From positions 496,001-560,000 of the forward strand of contig JACJNX010000061.1 in NCBI GenBank assembly GCA_014695255.1: a stretch of 64,000 nucleotides of DNA, written 5' to 3'. Position 1 is the stretch's first letter. The number at the start of each line of letters is the position of its first letter. This DNA is from Cyanobacteria bacterium FACHB-63. Its GTDB lineage: Bacteria; Cyanobacteriota; Cyanobacteriia; Leptolyngbyales; Leptolyngbyaceae. This document shows positions 53,918 through 63,489 of the stretch, piece after piece. The position numbers were made by a program, and so were the translations under genes. Under the pieces are notes generated by a model, which was not told the DNA's origin, ran no database searches, and was given only the letters and a program-made list of their open reading frames with translations.

Positions 53918-55615
53918 ATGAACACTTATGACTTCATCCTGATTGGTGCAGGACACAATAGCTTGGTATGCGCTGCTTATTTACTAAAAGCAGGCTACAA
54001 AGTCTTATTACTCGAAAAGAATCCTATTCCTGGTGGAGCCGCAACGACTGAGCCATTCATGCCAGAAGTAGTATCTGGATTTAAGTTCAGCCCTTGCGCG
54101 ATCGACCATCTTTTTATCCATTTAGGCCCGGTTGTCCGAGAATTAGAACTTGAAAAATATGGCTTAGAGTATCTTTTCTGCGATCATGTGGCGTTCTGCC
54201 CGCATCCTGACGGCAAGTATTTCTTTGCTCATCGATCGGTGAAAAAAACCTGTGAAGAAATCGCTCGTTACAGTCCTCGCGATGCTGAGAAATACGCTGA
54301 ATTTAATGATTTCTGGCAGCGGGTGATCGGATTTTTAACCCCGATGTTTAATGCACCGCCAAAGTCGATCGTAGATATGGCAGGTAACTATGATCTCGAA
54401 AAGATTAAAGATCTCTTTTCACTGATAGGCGGCGGGGATCAAACACTCGACTTTATTCGATCGATGTTCACAAGTCCGATGGATATTATCGATGAGTATT
54501 TCGATTCAGAATTCCTCAAAGCTCCCTTAGCGCGACTTGCCGCCGAACTCAGTACGCCACCTTCACAGAAAAACATGGCAGTCGGTTCGATTATGATGTC
54601 GCTGCGTCACAATCCCGGTATGGCACGTCCAAGAGGTGGAACCGGAGCCGTTACCGATGCGCTGGTTCGCTGCGTCAAAGATTTAGGTGGAGAAATTCTC
54701 GTCGATCGACCCGTCAAATCCGTTCTCATCGGCAGCAATCGCGCAGAAGGGGTGCGGTTGATGAATGGGCAGGAATACCGCGCAAAAATCGGTGTGATTT
54801 CGAGTCTGGATGCTCAACGGTTGTTCTTAAATTTAGTTGATCCAAGAGACGTGGATGCGGCTGATCCGAAGTTACGAGAGCGCGTAGCTCGACGAATCAC
54901 GAATCACAATGAAGCAATTCTAAAAATCGATTGTGCCCTGTCCGAAGCACCTCGATTTGTCAATCACAATCACCGCGATGAATATCTGATCGGATCAGTT
55001 CTGATTGCAGATTCAGTTGCTCAAGTTGAACTCGCACATACCGATCCGAACATTGGCAGAATTCCCCTTGAAGATCCTTCAATGTATGCCGTTGTTCCCA
55101 CGATGCGCGATCCGTCCTTAGCGCCGGATGGTCAGCACGTTTTATGGATCGAATACTTTGTGCCCTATCAAATTGCGGGAGCCGAAGGAACCGGACTCAA
55201 AGGCACAGGATGGACAGAAGAACTAAAAAATCAGGTCGCCGATCGCGTCCTCGACAAACTCGCAGACTACGCGCCAAACGTGAAATCCTCGATTCTGGCA
55301 CGTCGAATTGAAAGCCCACCCGAACTCGAAGAACGCATCGGAGTGCTGAAAGGCAATTACTATCACTTGGATATGACCTTCGATCAAATGATGTTTTTCC
55401 GACCGTTGCCAGAATTAGCAAACTATAAAACGCCGATCGAGGGGTTATTTCTCACCGGAGCCGGAACGCATCCGGGCGGCTCAATCTCAGGATTGCCAGG
55501 GCGCAACTGTGCGCGAATCATTTTGCAATCACAGCGATCGATTTCTCACACGCTCTCGGAAGTGGGCGAAACGGTGAAATCGGCAGCACAATCTGTGTTT
55601 CGCTTAAATGAATGA
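53918..55615 (+). CDS. crtO: CrtO-type beta-carotene ketolase
   Basis: A 565-residue FAD-dependent oxidoreductase related to phytoene desaturases that makes echinenone from beta-carotene. The dinucleotide fold is at residues 7-30 (LIGAGHNSLVCAAYLLKAG) with PIPGGAATTE, and the C-terminal FLTGAGTHPGGSISGLPGRN is typical. Members of the family can also be called 'phytoene desaturase family protein'; the length and start favour CrtO. A terminator follows. Confidence 0.9.
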   Translation: MNTYDFILIGAGHNSLVCAAYLLKAGYKVLLLEKNPIPGGAATTEPFMPEVVSGFKFSPCAIDHLFIHLGPVVRELELEKYGLEYLFCDHVAFCPHPDGKYFFAHRSVKKTCEEIARYSPRDAEKYAEFNDFWQRVIGFLTPMFNAPPKSIVDMAGNYDLEKIKDLFSLIGGGDQTLDFIRSMFTSPMDIIDEYFDSEFLKAPLARLAAELSTPPSQKNMAVGSIMMSLRHNPGMARPRGGTGAVTDALVRCVKDLGGEILVDRPVKSVLIGSNRAEGVRLMNGQEYRAKIGVISSLDAQRLFLNLVDPRDVDAADPKLRERVARRITNHNEAILKIDCALSEAPRFVNHNHRDEYLIGSVLIADSVAQVELAHTDPNIGRIPLEDPSMYAVVPTMRDPSLAPDGQHVLWIEYFVPYQIAGAEGTGLKGTGWTEELKNQVADRVLDKLADYAPNVKSSILARRIESPPELEERIGVLKGNYYHLDMTFDQMMFFRPLPELANYKTPIEGLFLTGAGTHPGGSISGLPGRNCARIILQSQRSISHTLSEVGETVKSAAQSVFRLNE

Positions 55616-55651
55616 GATTTGAACCTGTTTAGCAATACTGCTGTTTTGTGG

Positions 55652-55682
55652 GCGACCAGTGATAGCTGGTCGCTCTTCTTTG
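55652..55682 (+). terminator. Terminator of crtO
   Basis: GCGACCAG (55652-55659), loop TGATAG, CTGGTCGC, then TCTTCTTTG. Confidence 0.75.
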
Positions 55683-55715
55683 CATTGAGATTTGCACTGA
55701 AGATTTGCATTGAGG
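55679..55715. repeat. Three tandem copies of a 12-13-base unit
   Basis: TTTGCATTGAGA, TTTGCACTGAAGA and TTTGCATTGAGG follow one another directly. Confidence 0.7.
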
Positions 55716-55934
55716 GCTACGATCGTCTGCGGAACTATTCCGCGCCAAGAAGCGACATCGAAGTTGATTACGCAGAAAATACCTTGCAGGGGTATTTAAA
55801 GATTTGGTGTCTTCTTAAAACTCTACGCTTTTCATCTAACGTTACGAATGTTATAAATTCTGCAAATCGAGGCAAATTGATCCTGACCGCTTAACAAAAT
55901 CGCTGTTCGTTATTAGTGAGATCCCTGTAGTGCA

Positions 55935-57128
55935 ATGGTTAATCAAATGAACGCTCGATCGCTCCTCTCGTTCTTCACCTCAATGCCGAAATCGCTCGGA
56001 TTTGCGCTCCTGATTTGGGCTGCCATAATCATGCCTGCTCGCGCTGAAAAATCCGTCGAGTTGCGCGTTGCGATCGAAAAGGATGTTCCCCAAGTGAATG
56101 TGGGTAGTTCGGTCAACGCTCAAGTTCTCGATGGCGCTCAGCGCGTGGTCGGTGAAATTCAAGGCATGAATGGCTTTGCCGCCCAGGTCAAAAACGGGGG
56201 AGTCGCGCTCGATCGCTGGCAATCCGGCGCATTGTGGATTGTTCCCAAAGACAAAAACGGGGTTGTGTGGATTGGCAATCGCTGGTATCGCGGTCGAGTC
56301 TACCTCGTTCCCACCGGGAAAGGACTGACTGCCGTGAACTACGTAGACCTAGAGCAATATCTATTTAGCGTTTTAGGGGCAGAAATGAACGGCAATTGGC
56401 CCCAAGAAGCGCTGAAAGCTCAAGCCGTTGCAGCCCGCAGCTATGCTCTACATGAACGTCAGAATGCTAGAAACGGCGTTTTCGACCTCGGTGATACTCA
56501 AGGATGGCAAGTCTACAACGGACTGCAATCCGAATCCACTGGAACTCAGCAAGCCGTTTTAGCGACCACTGGACAAGTTTTAACCCACAACAATCGAGTC
56601 ATCAATGCGGTGTTCCATTCGTCAGCAGGAGGCTGCACCGAGAATGTTGAAGACGTTTGGGTGCAAGCGCTGCCCTACCTCCGAACGGTGCGAAATAATT
56701 TTGATCAAGGAGCGCCTGTAAATGAATGGTCGAAAACCTTCACTATGGCTGAAATTGGCAATCGATTCGGCGTAGGGAACTTGCAGCGCATGGAGCCTGT
56801 AAAAACGACTCCAGTTTGCGGACGAGTCCAATCGATGCGGATTGTTGGCGATCGCGGTTCAAAAATCGTAGACGGTGATGCTGTGCGATCGGCGTTGGGC
56901 TTGAGAAGTACGCTCTTTACCGTTGCGCCTCAGTTTCAACCTGTCGCCAGTAAAGGCGGACAAAAACAAGCCGTCGCAGGGTTTGTGATCAACGGTCGCG
57001 GTTTTGGTCACGGGTTGGGCATGAGCCAGTGGGGAGCCTACAACATGGCACGCCAGAATTACAATTATCAGCAGATTTTGCAGCAGTATTATCTCAATAC
57101 TGCACTGGCTCAAATTCAAGTGCAGTAA
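55935..57128 (+). CDS. SpoIID/LytB-domain exported protein
   Basis: A 397-residue exported protein with a signal peptide at about residues 17-37. The SpoIID domain spans about 130-390 with YLFSVLGAEMNGNW and the alanine-rich ALKAQAVAARSYAL. SpoIID is a lytic transglycosylase needed for septal peptidoglycan remodelling; here the organism does not sporulate, so a cell-separation or wall-remodelling role is inferred. An ATG four codons in is an alternative start. Confidence 0.9.
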   Translation: MVNQMNARSLLSFFTSMPKSLGFALLIWAAIIMPARAEKSVELRVAIEKDVPQVNVGSSVNAQVLDGAQRVVGEIQGMNGFAAQVKNGGVALDRWQSGALWIVPKDKNGVVWIGNRWYRGRVYLVPTGKGLTAVNYVDLEQYLFSVLGAEMNGNWPQEALKAQAVAARSYALHERQNARNGVFDLGDTQGWQVYNGLQSESTGTQQAVLATTGQVLTHNNRVINAVFHSSAGGCTENVEDVWVQALPYLRTVRNNFDQGAPVNEWSKTFTMAEIGNRFGVGNLQRMEPVKTTPVCGRVQSMRIVGDRGSKIVDGDAVRSALGLRSTLFTVAPQFQPVASKGGQKQAVAGFVINGRGFGHGLGMSQWGAYNMARQNYNYQQILQQYYLNTALAQIQVQ

Positions 57129-57151
57129 ACCTCAAGTCAGCGCAGAGTGGC

Positions 57152-58474
57152 TTACTGCTTACCTTCTAAACGGCGCTGCCACTCGGCATCGATCGGATCC
57201 GGTTTCGGAGTTTGTGAATCATGATCCCCTTCTAAGCGGCGTTCCCACTCAGCATCGATTTGTGCTGAACGATCGATGTCTTGTTCAATGAGATCGCGAT
57301 CGGTTGAGTAAATCAAATCGGATTGTTGAATCACCGTCTCAGCCGCAAATTGTTGAGCATAAGCAAGTTTGTGTTGAACGATCGGATCACTCTGCGCCAA
57401 TTGCTTTGCCCGCAGTTCTCGATTGCGGTTGCGTTCCAGAATTCTTTGATTGCGTCCTTTAATCGAGAAATAGCGAATCCCTGGAACCAGAAGATACGCC
57501 GCACTATAACCGAGCCCAACGAACGCAAGCGCTCTTAAAGCAGCAATTCCAATTCCAGCCGTCATTCCCGTCAGAACGATCGCCAAAACCAACAGCGCAA
57601 CTCCCAGACCTGCGGCTAAGGTAATTTGTCCGGAGCTTGCTTGACTGAATTGGTAAAGTGATTCGCGCAAGAAAGCTGGGAGCCACTGCCGCTCCTGCTG
57701 AGACACGGTAGTTTGCAGCGAGGGGAAATGATAAACAAATTGTCCATCGGGGCTGACTTCGGGTCGTCCGTCAAATTTGGTTAAGACGGGGAGCATAAAC
57801 TGTTCAGATTCTTGCTCCGAAACTGTACCAACCGAGTCCAAAAACGGTGCAATTTGCTCTGCGATCACGGCTCCGCGATTGCTGCGAATCACGGCTGCGA
57901 TCGATTGCCAGCGTCGCTCTTCTAAATCTGCGTTGGGATTGCCATCGCCAAATAAGAAAGAGTAAATCGATTCCAGAAAGTTCAGGCTGCTATGTTGGCG
58001 ATCAACTCGACGGCGATCGTAATCCGGCGTAAAAATCCAGAAAAAGTCGGGACTAAACCAAACCGTTGGCATCGAGAAATCGCCACCCCGATCATCATCT
58101 CGATTGGAATTCATGGCGATCGTCAGCGCCAGAATCGCTAGAAACGATGCCAAGATTAGCAGCACCAGCACGACCCCAAACGACATCCGAATCAGGTAGA
58201 ACAAGACGCGCCAAATTTTTTCCCAGGTTTCTTTCAGGCGGAGTCGAAAATCTTTATCGCGCAGAATGTCGCGAAAATTGCGCGGAAACTGATAAACAAC
58301 TTCGCCAGATTCCGCCACCTGCAATTCTCCGTTTGCTTGGGAAGCGAGAGCCAAGAGTCCTTTTTCAGCAAAATTCACATTTAAGCCAGCTTGAGTAGCG
58401 ACATCTCCGACCGTAGCGCGGTAGTTCAGAGATTCGATCGCTCTCAAAATAGCAGGATCAGGGGATGCGGTCAT
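57152..58474 (-). CDS. Membrane protein with duplicated winged-helix-like domain, function unknown
   Basis: A 440-residue protein. Two similar ~65-residue segments occur: one at the N-terminus ending QVAESGEVVYQFPRNF and one near residues 195-260 ending EVSPDGQFVYHFPSL, each preceded by a helical stretch like a winged helix. Hydrophobic segments lie at about 92-120 and 290-330. The C-terminus repeats IDAEWERRLEG and IDAEWQRRLEG. I do not recognise the family. It may be a membrane-associated regulator or sensor. It stands alone, convergent with the SpoIID gene. Confidence 0.78.
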   Translation of the reverse strand: MTASPDPAILRAIESLNYRATVGDVATQAGLNVNFAEKGLLALASQANGELQVAESGEVVYQFPRNFRDILRDKDFRLRLKETWEKIWRVLFYLIRMSFGVVLVLLILASFLAILALTIAMNSNRDDDRGGDFSMPTVWFSPDFFWIFTPDYDRRRVDRQHSSLNFLESIYSFLFGDGNPNADLEERRWQSIAAVIRSNRGAVIAEQIAPFLDSVGTVSEQESEQFMLPVLTKFDGRPEVSPDGQFVYHFPSLQTTVSQQERQWLPAFLRESLYQFSQASSGQITLAAGLGVALLVLAIVLTGMTAGIGIAALRALAFVGLGYSAAYLLVPGIRYFSIKGRNQRILERNRNRELRAKQLAQSDPIVQHKLAYAQQFAAETVIQQSDLIYSTDRDLIEQDIDRSAQIDAEWERRLEGDHDSQTPKPDPIDAEWQRRLEGKQ

Positions 58475-58615
58475 AAGGGGATTCCTGAGCAGAATTTACT
58501 CTTTCTTTAGTTTAGCTTTCATGAAATTGTGTCGTCTTATGGATTGCCGAAGAAGCACGATCGATTGAGCGCTACACTAAAAAATGTCTTGCTGTATAAC
58601 AAACCCCTTTGCCTT

Positions 58616-59137
58616 ATGTCTAGATCTCAACGCAACGACAACTTCATCGATAAAAGCTTCACCGTCATGGCGGATATCATTCTGAAAGTATTCCCCGCCT
58701 CCCGTAAGGAAAAAGAAGCCTTTGCCTACTATCGAGATGGGATGTCCGCGCAAGCAGATGGCGAATATGCAGAAGCGCTCGAAAACTACCAAGAAGCGCT
58801 CAAACTGGAAGAAGATCCGAACGATCGCAGCTACGTTCTATACAACATGGGTCTAATCTACGCCAGCAACGGTGATCACGAAAAAGCGTTGAGCTTGTAT
58901 CATGAGGCGCTAGAAGAAAATCCTCGTCTGCCACAGGCTTTGAATAACATCGCTGTAATTTATCACTACATGGGAGAAAGAGCGAAAGAAGACGGCAAAG
59001 AAGACGAAAGCGAAAAGCTATTTGATCAAGCAGCAGACTACTGGAAACAAGCGATTCTGCAAGCTCCGAACAACTACATTGAAGCGCAAAACTGGCTGAA
59101 AACGACGGGTCGATCGGACATCGATGTATACTTCTAA
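58616..59137 (+). CDS. ycf3: Photosystem I assembly protein Ycf3
   Basis: A 173-residue TPR protein on the thylakoid surface needed to assemble photosystem I. It begins [15 protein letters not shown], the signature of Ycf3, followed by three TPRs ([36 protein letters not shown]). The ATG at 58616 matches homologues; a frame opened at 58529 adds unrelated residues. gatC follows after 21 bases. Confidence 0.96.
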   Translation: MSRSQRNDNFIDKSFTVMADIILKVFPASRKEKEAFAYYRDGMSAQADGEYAEALENYQEALKLEEDPNDRSYVLYNMGLIYASNGDHEKALSLYHEALEENPRLPQALNNIAVIYHYMGERAKEDGKEDESEKLFDQAADYWKQAILQAPNNYIEAQNWLKTTGRSDIDVYF

Positions 59138-59158
59138 GCGGTTTTATTGGAGCGTCTC

Positions 59159-59446
59159 ATGATCGATCTCGAACAAGTGCAAAAAGTGGCGCATCTTGCC
59201 CGACTGCAACTTACGTCTGAAGAGGAAGAAAAGTTCACCACCCAGTTGAACAGCATTCTCGGCTACTTTGAGCAGTTGAGCGAGTTAGATGTAAGCAATG
59301 TTGAACCCACAACACGGGCGATCGATGTCAGCAACGTTGTGCGCGTTGATCGACATCAACCCTATGAAAATCGAGAAGCGATTTTAGAAGGCGCACCTGA
59401 TCGAGACGGCGAATTCTTCAAAGTGCCGAAGATCGTTACAGGCTAA
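59159..59446 (+). CDS. gatC: Asp-tRNA(Asn)/Glu-tRNA(Gln) amidotransferase subunit C
   Basis: A 95-residue subunit of the GatCAB complex, which amidates misacylated tRNAs. It starts MIDLEQVQKVAHLARLQLT and ends in a F-K-V-P-K-I-V segment typical of GatC. The ATG at 59159 has GGAG 6 bases upstream. gatA and gatB are not in the window. Confidence 0.93.
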   Translation: MIDLEQVQKVAHLARLQLTSEEEEKFTTQLNSILGYFEQLSELDVSNVEPTTRAIDVSNVVRVDRHQPYENREAILEGAPDRDGEFFKVPKIVTG

Positions 59447-59592
59447 AGTACAAACTCGTCGTACCCATGCAATAGCCTTATGATGCGTTCCGACTGGCGG
59501 CAACGGAGCGCGATCGACTTTCGGGAATAGAACTGTGAGCAACTTCTTCATGCTTCTATTGTGCCGTCGAAATTCAAGCGTGTGGAATTCAC

Positions 59593-59952
59593 ATGGGTAA
59601 GCTAACCACTCACGTTCTCGATACCGCTCACGGTTGTCCGGCTGCGAATTTAACGATTGAACTTTGGGCGATCGATTCGCAAACAGAGCAGAAAACACAT
59701 CTCAAAACAGTAACGACAAACGCTGATGGACGCACCGATAGTCCAGTGTTGAATGAGTCAGAGATCAAAATCGGAACCTATGAGCTAGTATTTGCGATCG
59801 GAAACTACTTCGCAGCAAAATCCGCGAAGACTACGGAACCTGCCTTTCTCGATCGTGTTCCGATTCGGTTTGGGATTGCAGATGCGGACGCTCACTATCA
59901 TGTGCCACTGCTTGCGTCTCCCTGGTCATATAGCACCTATCGAGGTAGTTAA
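59593..59952 (+). CDS. uraH: 5-hydroxyisourate hydrolase
   Basis: A 119-residue transthyretin-like enzyme acting after urate oxidase in purine degradation. The family ends are present: LTTHVLDTAHGCPA at the start and the C-terminal YRGS tetrapeptide. No urate oxidase or OHCU decarboxylase is nearby. Its last 4 bases overlap the convergent SGNH gene. Confidence 0.93.
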   Translation: MGKLTTHVLDTAHGCPAANLTIELWAIDSQTEQKTHLKTVTTNADGRTDSPVLNESEIKIGTYELVFAIGNYFAAKSAKTTEPAFLDRVPIRFGIADADAHYHVPLLASPWSYSTYRGS

Positions 59953-60677
59953 CGCGAACTCACTGCCGAATCTCCCAGCAGATTCAGCAAAACTTGACGA
60001 TAGATATTTTTGCCGCTCTCGTTGAGATGTACTCCATCAGGGGTCAACTCCGCTTTTAGGCTGTGATCCCGGTAGAGCTGTGGAATTCCGTCGGCAAGCA
60101 ACTTCACGTCCTGTTCTACCGCAACTTGACGAATCAGAGCGCTAATTTGATCCACGCGATCGAGCGTTCCAGCGGCATCTGGATTTTGACTCGCTTCAAC
60201 GGTGGAGTAAAACGCAGGCAATAACGTAATTTCTGAGGCACCCAATCCCCGCGATAAGGTGACAATCTGGCGTAAATTATTTTTGAAATCGCGATCGCGA
60301 ATCGAAAACATCGCATCATTTGTTCCGATCGCAATCGCCACTTTTTCACAGCGTACATTTCCAGCTTTTAACTTTCGCAGTTGTTCAAGTAGGGAGACGG
60401 TACTCATTCCCCCCATTGAAAAATTGTAGTTCGATTGTCCTAATGTGTTTCCCAGTCCAGATGAAATCGAATCCCCAAACACACAGCCGTTAAAGCGCTT
60501 TCCAGCACTCGCTGTAATTTGCGAACTGACTTTAGATTGCCACCAGTTCGCCGAAGTCAGCTTATCAACTCTGCTAGAAGCATTAGCTCTTGGAAAAGAA
60601 ACCGCAGGCAGCATATAGGGCGAACCGACTAGCAACGCAAATCCAATCAAGTAACCCAGTCTGAGAAAGCGCTCCAT
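59949..60677 (-). CDS. Exported SGNH-family hydrolase
   Basis: A 242-residue protein with an N-terminal signal peptide (about 7-27). The SGNH blocks are GDSISSGLG (catalytic Ser), the block III GTND and DGVHLN near the end with the catalytic Asp/His. Possible esterase or carbohydrate deacetylase; substrate unknown. Confidence 0.9.
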   Translation of the reverse strand: MERFLRLGYLIGFALLVGSPYMLPAVSFPRANASSRVDKLTSANWWQSKVSSQITASAGKRFNGCVFGDSISSGLGNTLGQSNYNFSMGGMSTVSLLEQLRKLKAGNVRCEKVAIAIGTNDAMFSIRDRDFKNNLRQIVTLSRGLGASEITLLPAFYSTVEASQNPDAAGTLDRVDQISALIRQVAVEQDVKLLADGIPQLYRDHSLKAELTPDGVHLNESGKNIYRQVLLNLLGDSAVSSR

Positions 60678-61155
60678 GTTCGGCTCCTGAAAAAATTTGT
60701 CCCATTAGGCTTTAGTTTGACTAATTTAAATTAAATACTTCATACCCGTAGTAGTAAATGTAAAGCCTATCTCAAGTTAGATTTCCCTGTCGCGATCGAT
60801 TGCATCAGGATGAATCAGATTGATCGACAGCATGACAATCTCTCAAGCTTTTTCTTAGAGCGCTAAGGAAATAGCTTTCTTCTTAAGAAACTATAAAACC
60901 GCTCATTTATGCAAGTCCTAAACTGCATACACCCGACGGTCTTTGCGGCACTCGAAAGCGAGCGGGCACTTCAAAGAGAATATTACGTCAGCGATGATGT
61001 CGATCCAATTGCGTCGATCTGTTAGTCCAATGTCTTTCGCTAGCGATAAAAAGTTTTGACGAGCCGATCGCGTCTACCCTGATGCGTTGCCGCAATGCTT
61101 GTAAACTATGGCTGGTGCATTGGGTTTGTCCGTTTTGATGTTGATAGAGTGTCTC
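60678..61155. other. 478-base intergenic region before the DUF187 gene
   Basis: No credible ORF. A perfect CTCG-AAAG-CGAG hairpin is at 60951-60962. I see no strong promoter match; a small RNA is possible but unsupported. Frames on the minus strand are antisense to the DUF187 gene. Confidence 0.4.
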
Positions 61156-62388
61156 ATGGCTATTCAGTTTCGCACCTTGTTCCAGCATTGGAGAAAAGCG
61201 GTTCTCGTTCCGTTGTTTTTGGTGTCCTTGCTCACAGTGATTCTGACTGAAACGCCTGGAATCGCTCAAACACCTGAAGTCTCGCCAGTTGGAACACCAA
61301 CAGCCCCGATCGTTCGTCCTGAAATTCGGGGTGTTTGGCTGACGCTGAACGATCTGGATGTGATGAAAGATCGCACAAAAGTCCAAGAGGCGATGAACCA
61401 ACTGGGGCGCTTGAATTTCAATACCATTTACCCCGTGATTTGGAATTCTGGTTATGTGACCTATCCGAGTGCAGTCGCGCAACGTCAAGGCATTCAGCCG
61501 TTTGTGTATCGGGGATCAGATGGGCATGACATTCTGGCAGATGTGATCGATCGTGCTCACCGTCAAGGGCTACTGGTTGTTCCCTGGTTTGAGTTTGGCT
61601 TTATGACTCCCCTAACTTCGGAGCTTGCAGTCAATCACCCTGATTGGCTCACCGAACAACGCAACGGCGTTCAAACTTCGATCAGTGGTGCGGGTGAAGT
61701 TGCTTGGCTCAATCCCTTTCATCCTGGAGTGCAGCAGTTCATCACCTCGCTTGTAGTGGAGGTAATGACGCAGTACAACGTTGACGGGATTCAGTTTGAT
61801 GACAATATGAGCCTACCGCGTGAGTTTGGCTACGATGCCTACACGCGATCGCTCTACAAAAAAGAAACCAAAAAAGACGTACCCGCAAATCCAGCCGATC
61901 AAGCTTGGATGCGCTGGAGAGCGAATAAAATCACAGCTTTCATGGGGCAACTGGAGAAAGCCATCAAAGATCGCAAATCAGACGCGATCGTCTCGATTTC
62001 TCCGAACTATTATGACTTTGCCTATAAATTCCATCTGCAAGACTGGCTAGCCTGGGTGAAACAAGGGATTGCAGACGAGTTGATTGTGCAAGTGTATCGT
62101 CCGAATTTGCAGAGCTTTATCGAAAAGATTTCGCGTCCAGAAATTCAATTTGCTCAGCAAAAAATCCCGACTGGCGTAGGCGTGTTTACAGGACAGCGAA
62201 CGAATCCTGTTCCGATCTACCAGATTCAGGAGCAGACAAGAGCGGCACGCGATCGCGGTTTAGGAGTCGCGTACTTCTACTACGAAAGCCTTTGGGACGT
62301 TGCACCAGAGCCTGCGAATTACCGTCAATCTGGATTTGAAGCGTTGTTTCCGGCTCCAGCTTATCGATCGGGTGTTTCGATGAGGTAG
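61156..62388 (+). CDS. Glycoside hydrolase-like (DUF187/GHL10) exported protein
   Basis: A 410-residue exported protein with a signal peptide (about residues 10-35, VLVPLFLVSLLTVIL). The family core EIRGVWLTLNDLDVM, VPWFEFGFMTP, GIQFDDNMSLPREFGYD and TGVGVFTGQRTNPVPI matches glycosyl-hydrolase-like 10 (PF02638). An (alpha/beta)8 barrel acting on an envelope polysaccharide is inferred. The ATG at 61156 gives a clean signal peptide; earlier frame starts exist. Confidence 0.87.
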   Translation: MAIQFRTLFQHWRKAVLVPLFLVSLLTVILTETPGIAQTPEVSPVGTPTAPIVRPEIRGVWLTLNDLDVMKDRTKVQEAMNQLGRLNFNTIYPVIWNSGYVTYPSAVAQRQGIQPFVYRGSDGHDILADVIDRAHRQGLLVVPWFEFGFMTPLTSELAVNHPDWLTEQRNGVQTSISGAGEVAWLNPFHPGVQQFITSLVVEVMTQYNVDGIQFDDNMSLPREFGYDAYTRSLYKKETKKDVPANPADQAWMRWRANKITAFMGQLEKAIKDRKSDAIVSISPNYYDFAYKFHLQDWLAWVKQGIADELIVQVYRPNLQSFIEKISRPEIQFAQQKIPTGVGVFTGQRTNPVPIYQIQEQTRAARDRGLGVAYFYYESLWDVAPEPANYRQSGFEALFPAPAYRSGVSMR

Positions 62389-62393
62389 GGAGC

Positions 62394-62427
62394 GGGGAGT
62401 GGGGGAAAACAGTAGGCCCTGCTCCCC
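62394..62427 (+). repeat. G-rich stretch with complementary C-rich arm
   Basis: GGGGAG (62394-62399) pairs with CTCCCC (62422-62427) just after the DUF187 stop; adjoining GGGG and CCCC runs lengthen the match. It resembles simple G-rich repeats common in cyanobacterial spacers and may act as a weak terminator. Confidence 0.4.
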
Positions 62428-62489
62428 ATCTCAATTTCTTCACCCCATCTCCTGAATCAATTCAGTCGATGTGTGTCAAAATGTGAAGT

Positions 62490-63407
62490 GTGTGGATCAC
62501 CTCTTCGCCGACTACTGCTTTAACTCCAACTGCCGTTGCTCTAGGAAATTTCGACGGCATTCATCTAGGGCATCGACAAGTAATTACGCCTGTCTTAAGT
62601 AACGATGGAATTTTGCATTCTACCGTTGTTACATTTAACCCTCATCCAAAAGAATTTTTTACCGGAGAACAGCGATCGCTCCTCACACCGCACGAAGAAA
62701 AGGTGCTGACGCTTGAGGAAATGGGCGTAGAGCAGCTTGTTTTACTGCCGTTTAATCGAGAATTAGCAAGTTTGTCTCCGCAACGATTTGTTGAAGAAAT
62801 TGTGGTGAATCAGCTTCAGGCGCGTCGAGTTAGCGTTGGGGCTGATTTTTGCTTTGGATGTCAGCGATCAGGAACCGCAGCAGACTTGCAAGCGATCGCG
62901 GCAACGTTTGGAGTTGAGGTGTCGATCGTGCCGCTGCTGCGAACTCATGGAGCGCGAATTAGTAGTTCTGCCATTCGAGAAGCCTTGCTATCGGGAGACT
63001 TGCACAATGCAAACCGAATGTTGGGACGATCGTATCGCTTGATCGGACAAGTCGTAACTGGGCAGCAACTTGGACGAACGATCGACTTTCCGACTGCGAA
63101 TCTACAACTTCTACTGCACAAACTCGTACCGCGACAGGGCGTTTATGCGGTCAGAGTTTCGGGTGCAGATGCAACGACAATCTTGGGCGTGATGAATATC
63201 GGCAATCGACCGACTGTAAACGGCGTGAGTCAAACGATCGAAGTACATTTACTCGACTGGTCAGGCGATTTGTATGGTAGAACGCTGATTGTTGAACTCG
63301 AAGAGTTTATCCGTCCAGAGCAGAAGTTTGCTTCGCTTGAGGATCTCAAAGTGCAAATCAAAGCTGATTGTGAAACTGCAAGAACCGCTCTCACAGCGAT
63401 TCCCTAG
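62490..63407 (+). CDS. ribF: Bifunctional riboflavin kinase/FAD synthetase RibF
   Basis: Makes FMN and then FAD from riboflavin. The product is 305 residues: an N-terminal nucleotidyltransferase domain with GNFDGIHLGH and RISSSAIREALLSG, and a C-terminal kinase domain with GRTIDFPTANL and GVMNIGNRPTVNG. The start is GTG at 62490. Confidence 0.95.
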   Translation: MWITSSPTTALTPTAVALGNFDGIHLGHRQVITPVLSNDGILHSTVVTFNPHPKEFFTGEQRSLLTPHEEKVLTLEEMGVEQLVLLPFNRELASLSPQRFVEEIVVNQLQARRVSVGADFCFGCQRSGTAADLQAIAATFGVEVSIVPLLRTHGARISSSAIREALLSGDLHNANRMLGRSYRLIGQVVTGQQLGRTIDFPTANLQLLLHKLVPRQGVYAVRVSGADATTILGVMNIGNRPTVNGVSQTIEVHLLDWSGDLYGRTLIVELEEFIRPEQKFASLEDLKVQIKADCETARTALTAIP

Positions 63408-63489
63408 AATTGTTGCCGCTCCTAAATTGTCGCCACTCCTAGCAACCGTGGGTATGATCAACAGGACTTAACCCGGTAGGAGTGCCCCC

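Larger units (their letters stand above)
55616..55934. other. 319-base intergenic region with three hairpins and a tandem repeat
   Basis: Holds the crtO terminator (55652-55680), a tandem TTTGCA(T/C)TGA repeat (55679-55715), GCGGAA-CTA-TTCCGC (55729-55743) and AAATACC-TTGCAGG-GGTATTT (55777-55797). The last two are perfect hairpins without T runs. A 91-codon frame here is rejected. Confidence 0.5.

Noticed and set aside
55619-55894. 91-codon rightward ORF after crtO
   Set aside because: Covers the crtO terminator and two perfect hairpins; not coding-like.
60988-61488. 166-codon leftward ORF
   Set aside because: Antisense to the DUF187 gene, with low-complexity His/Gln/Arg-rich composition typical of a shadow frame.
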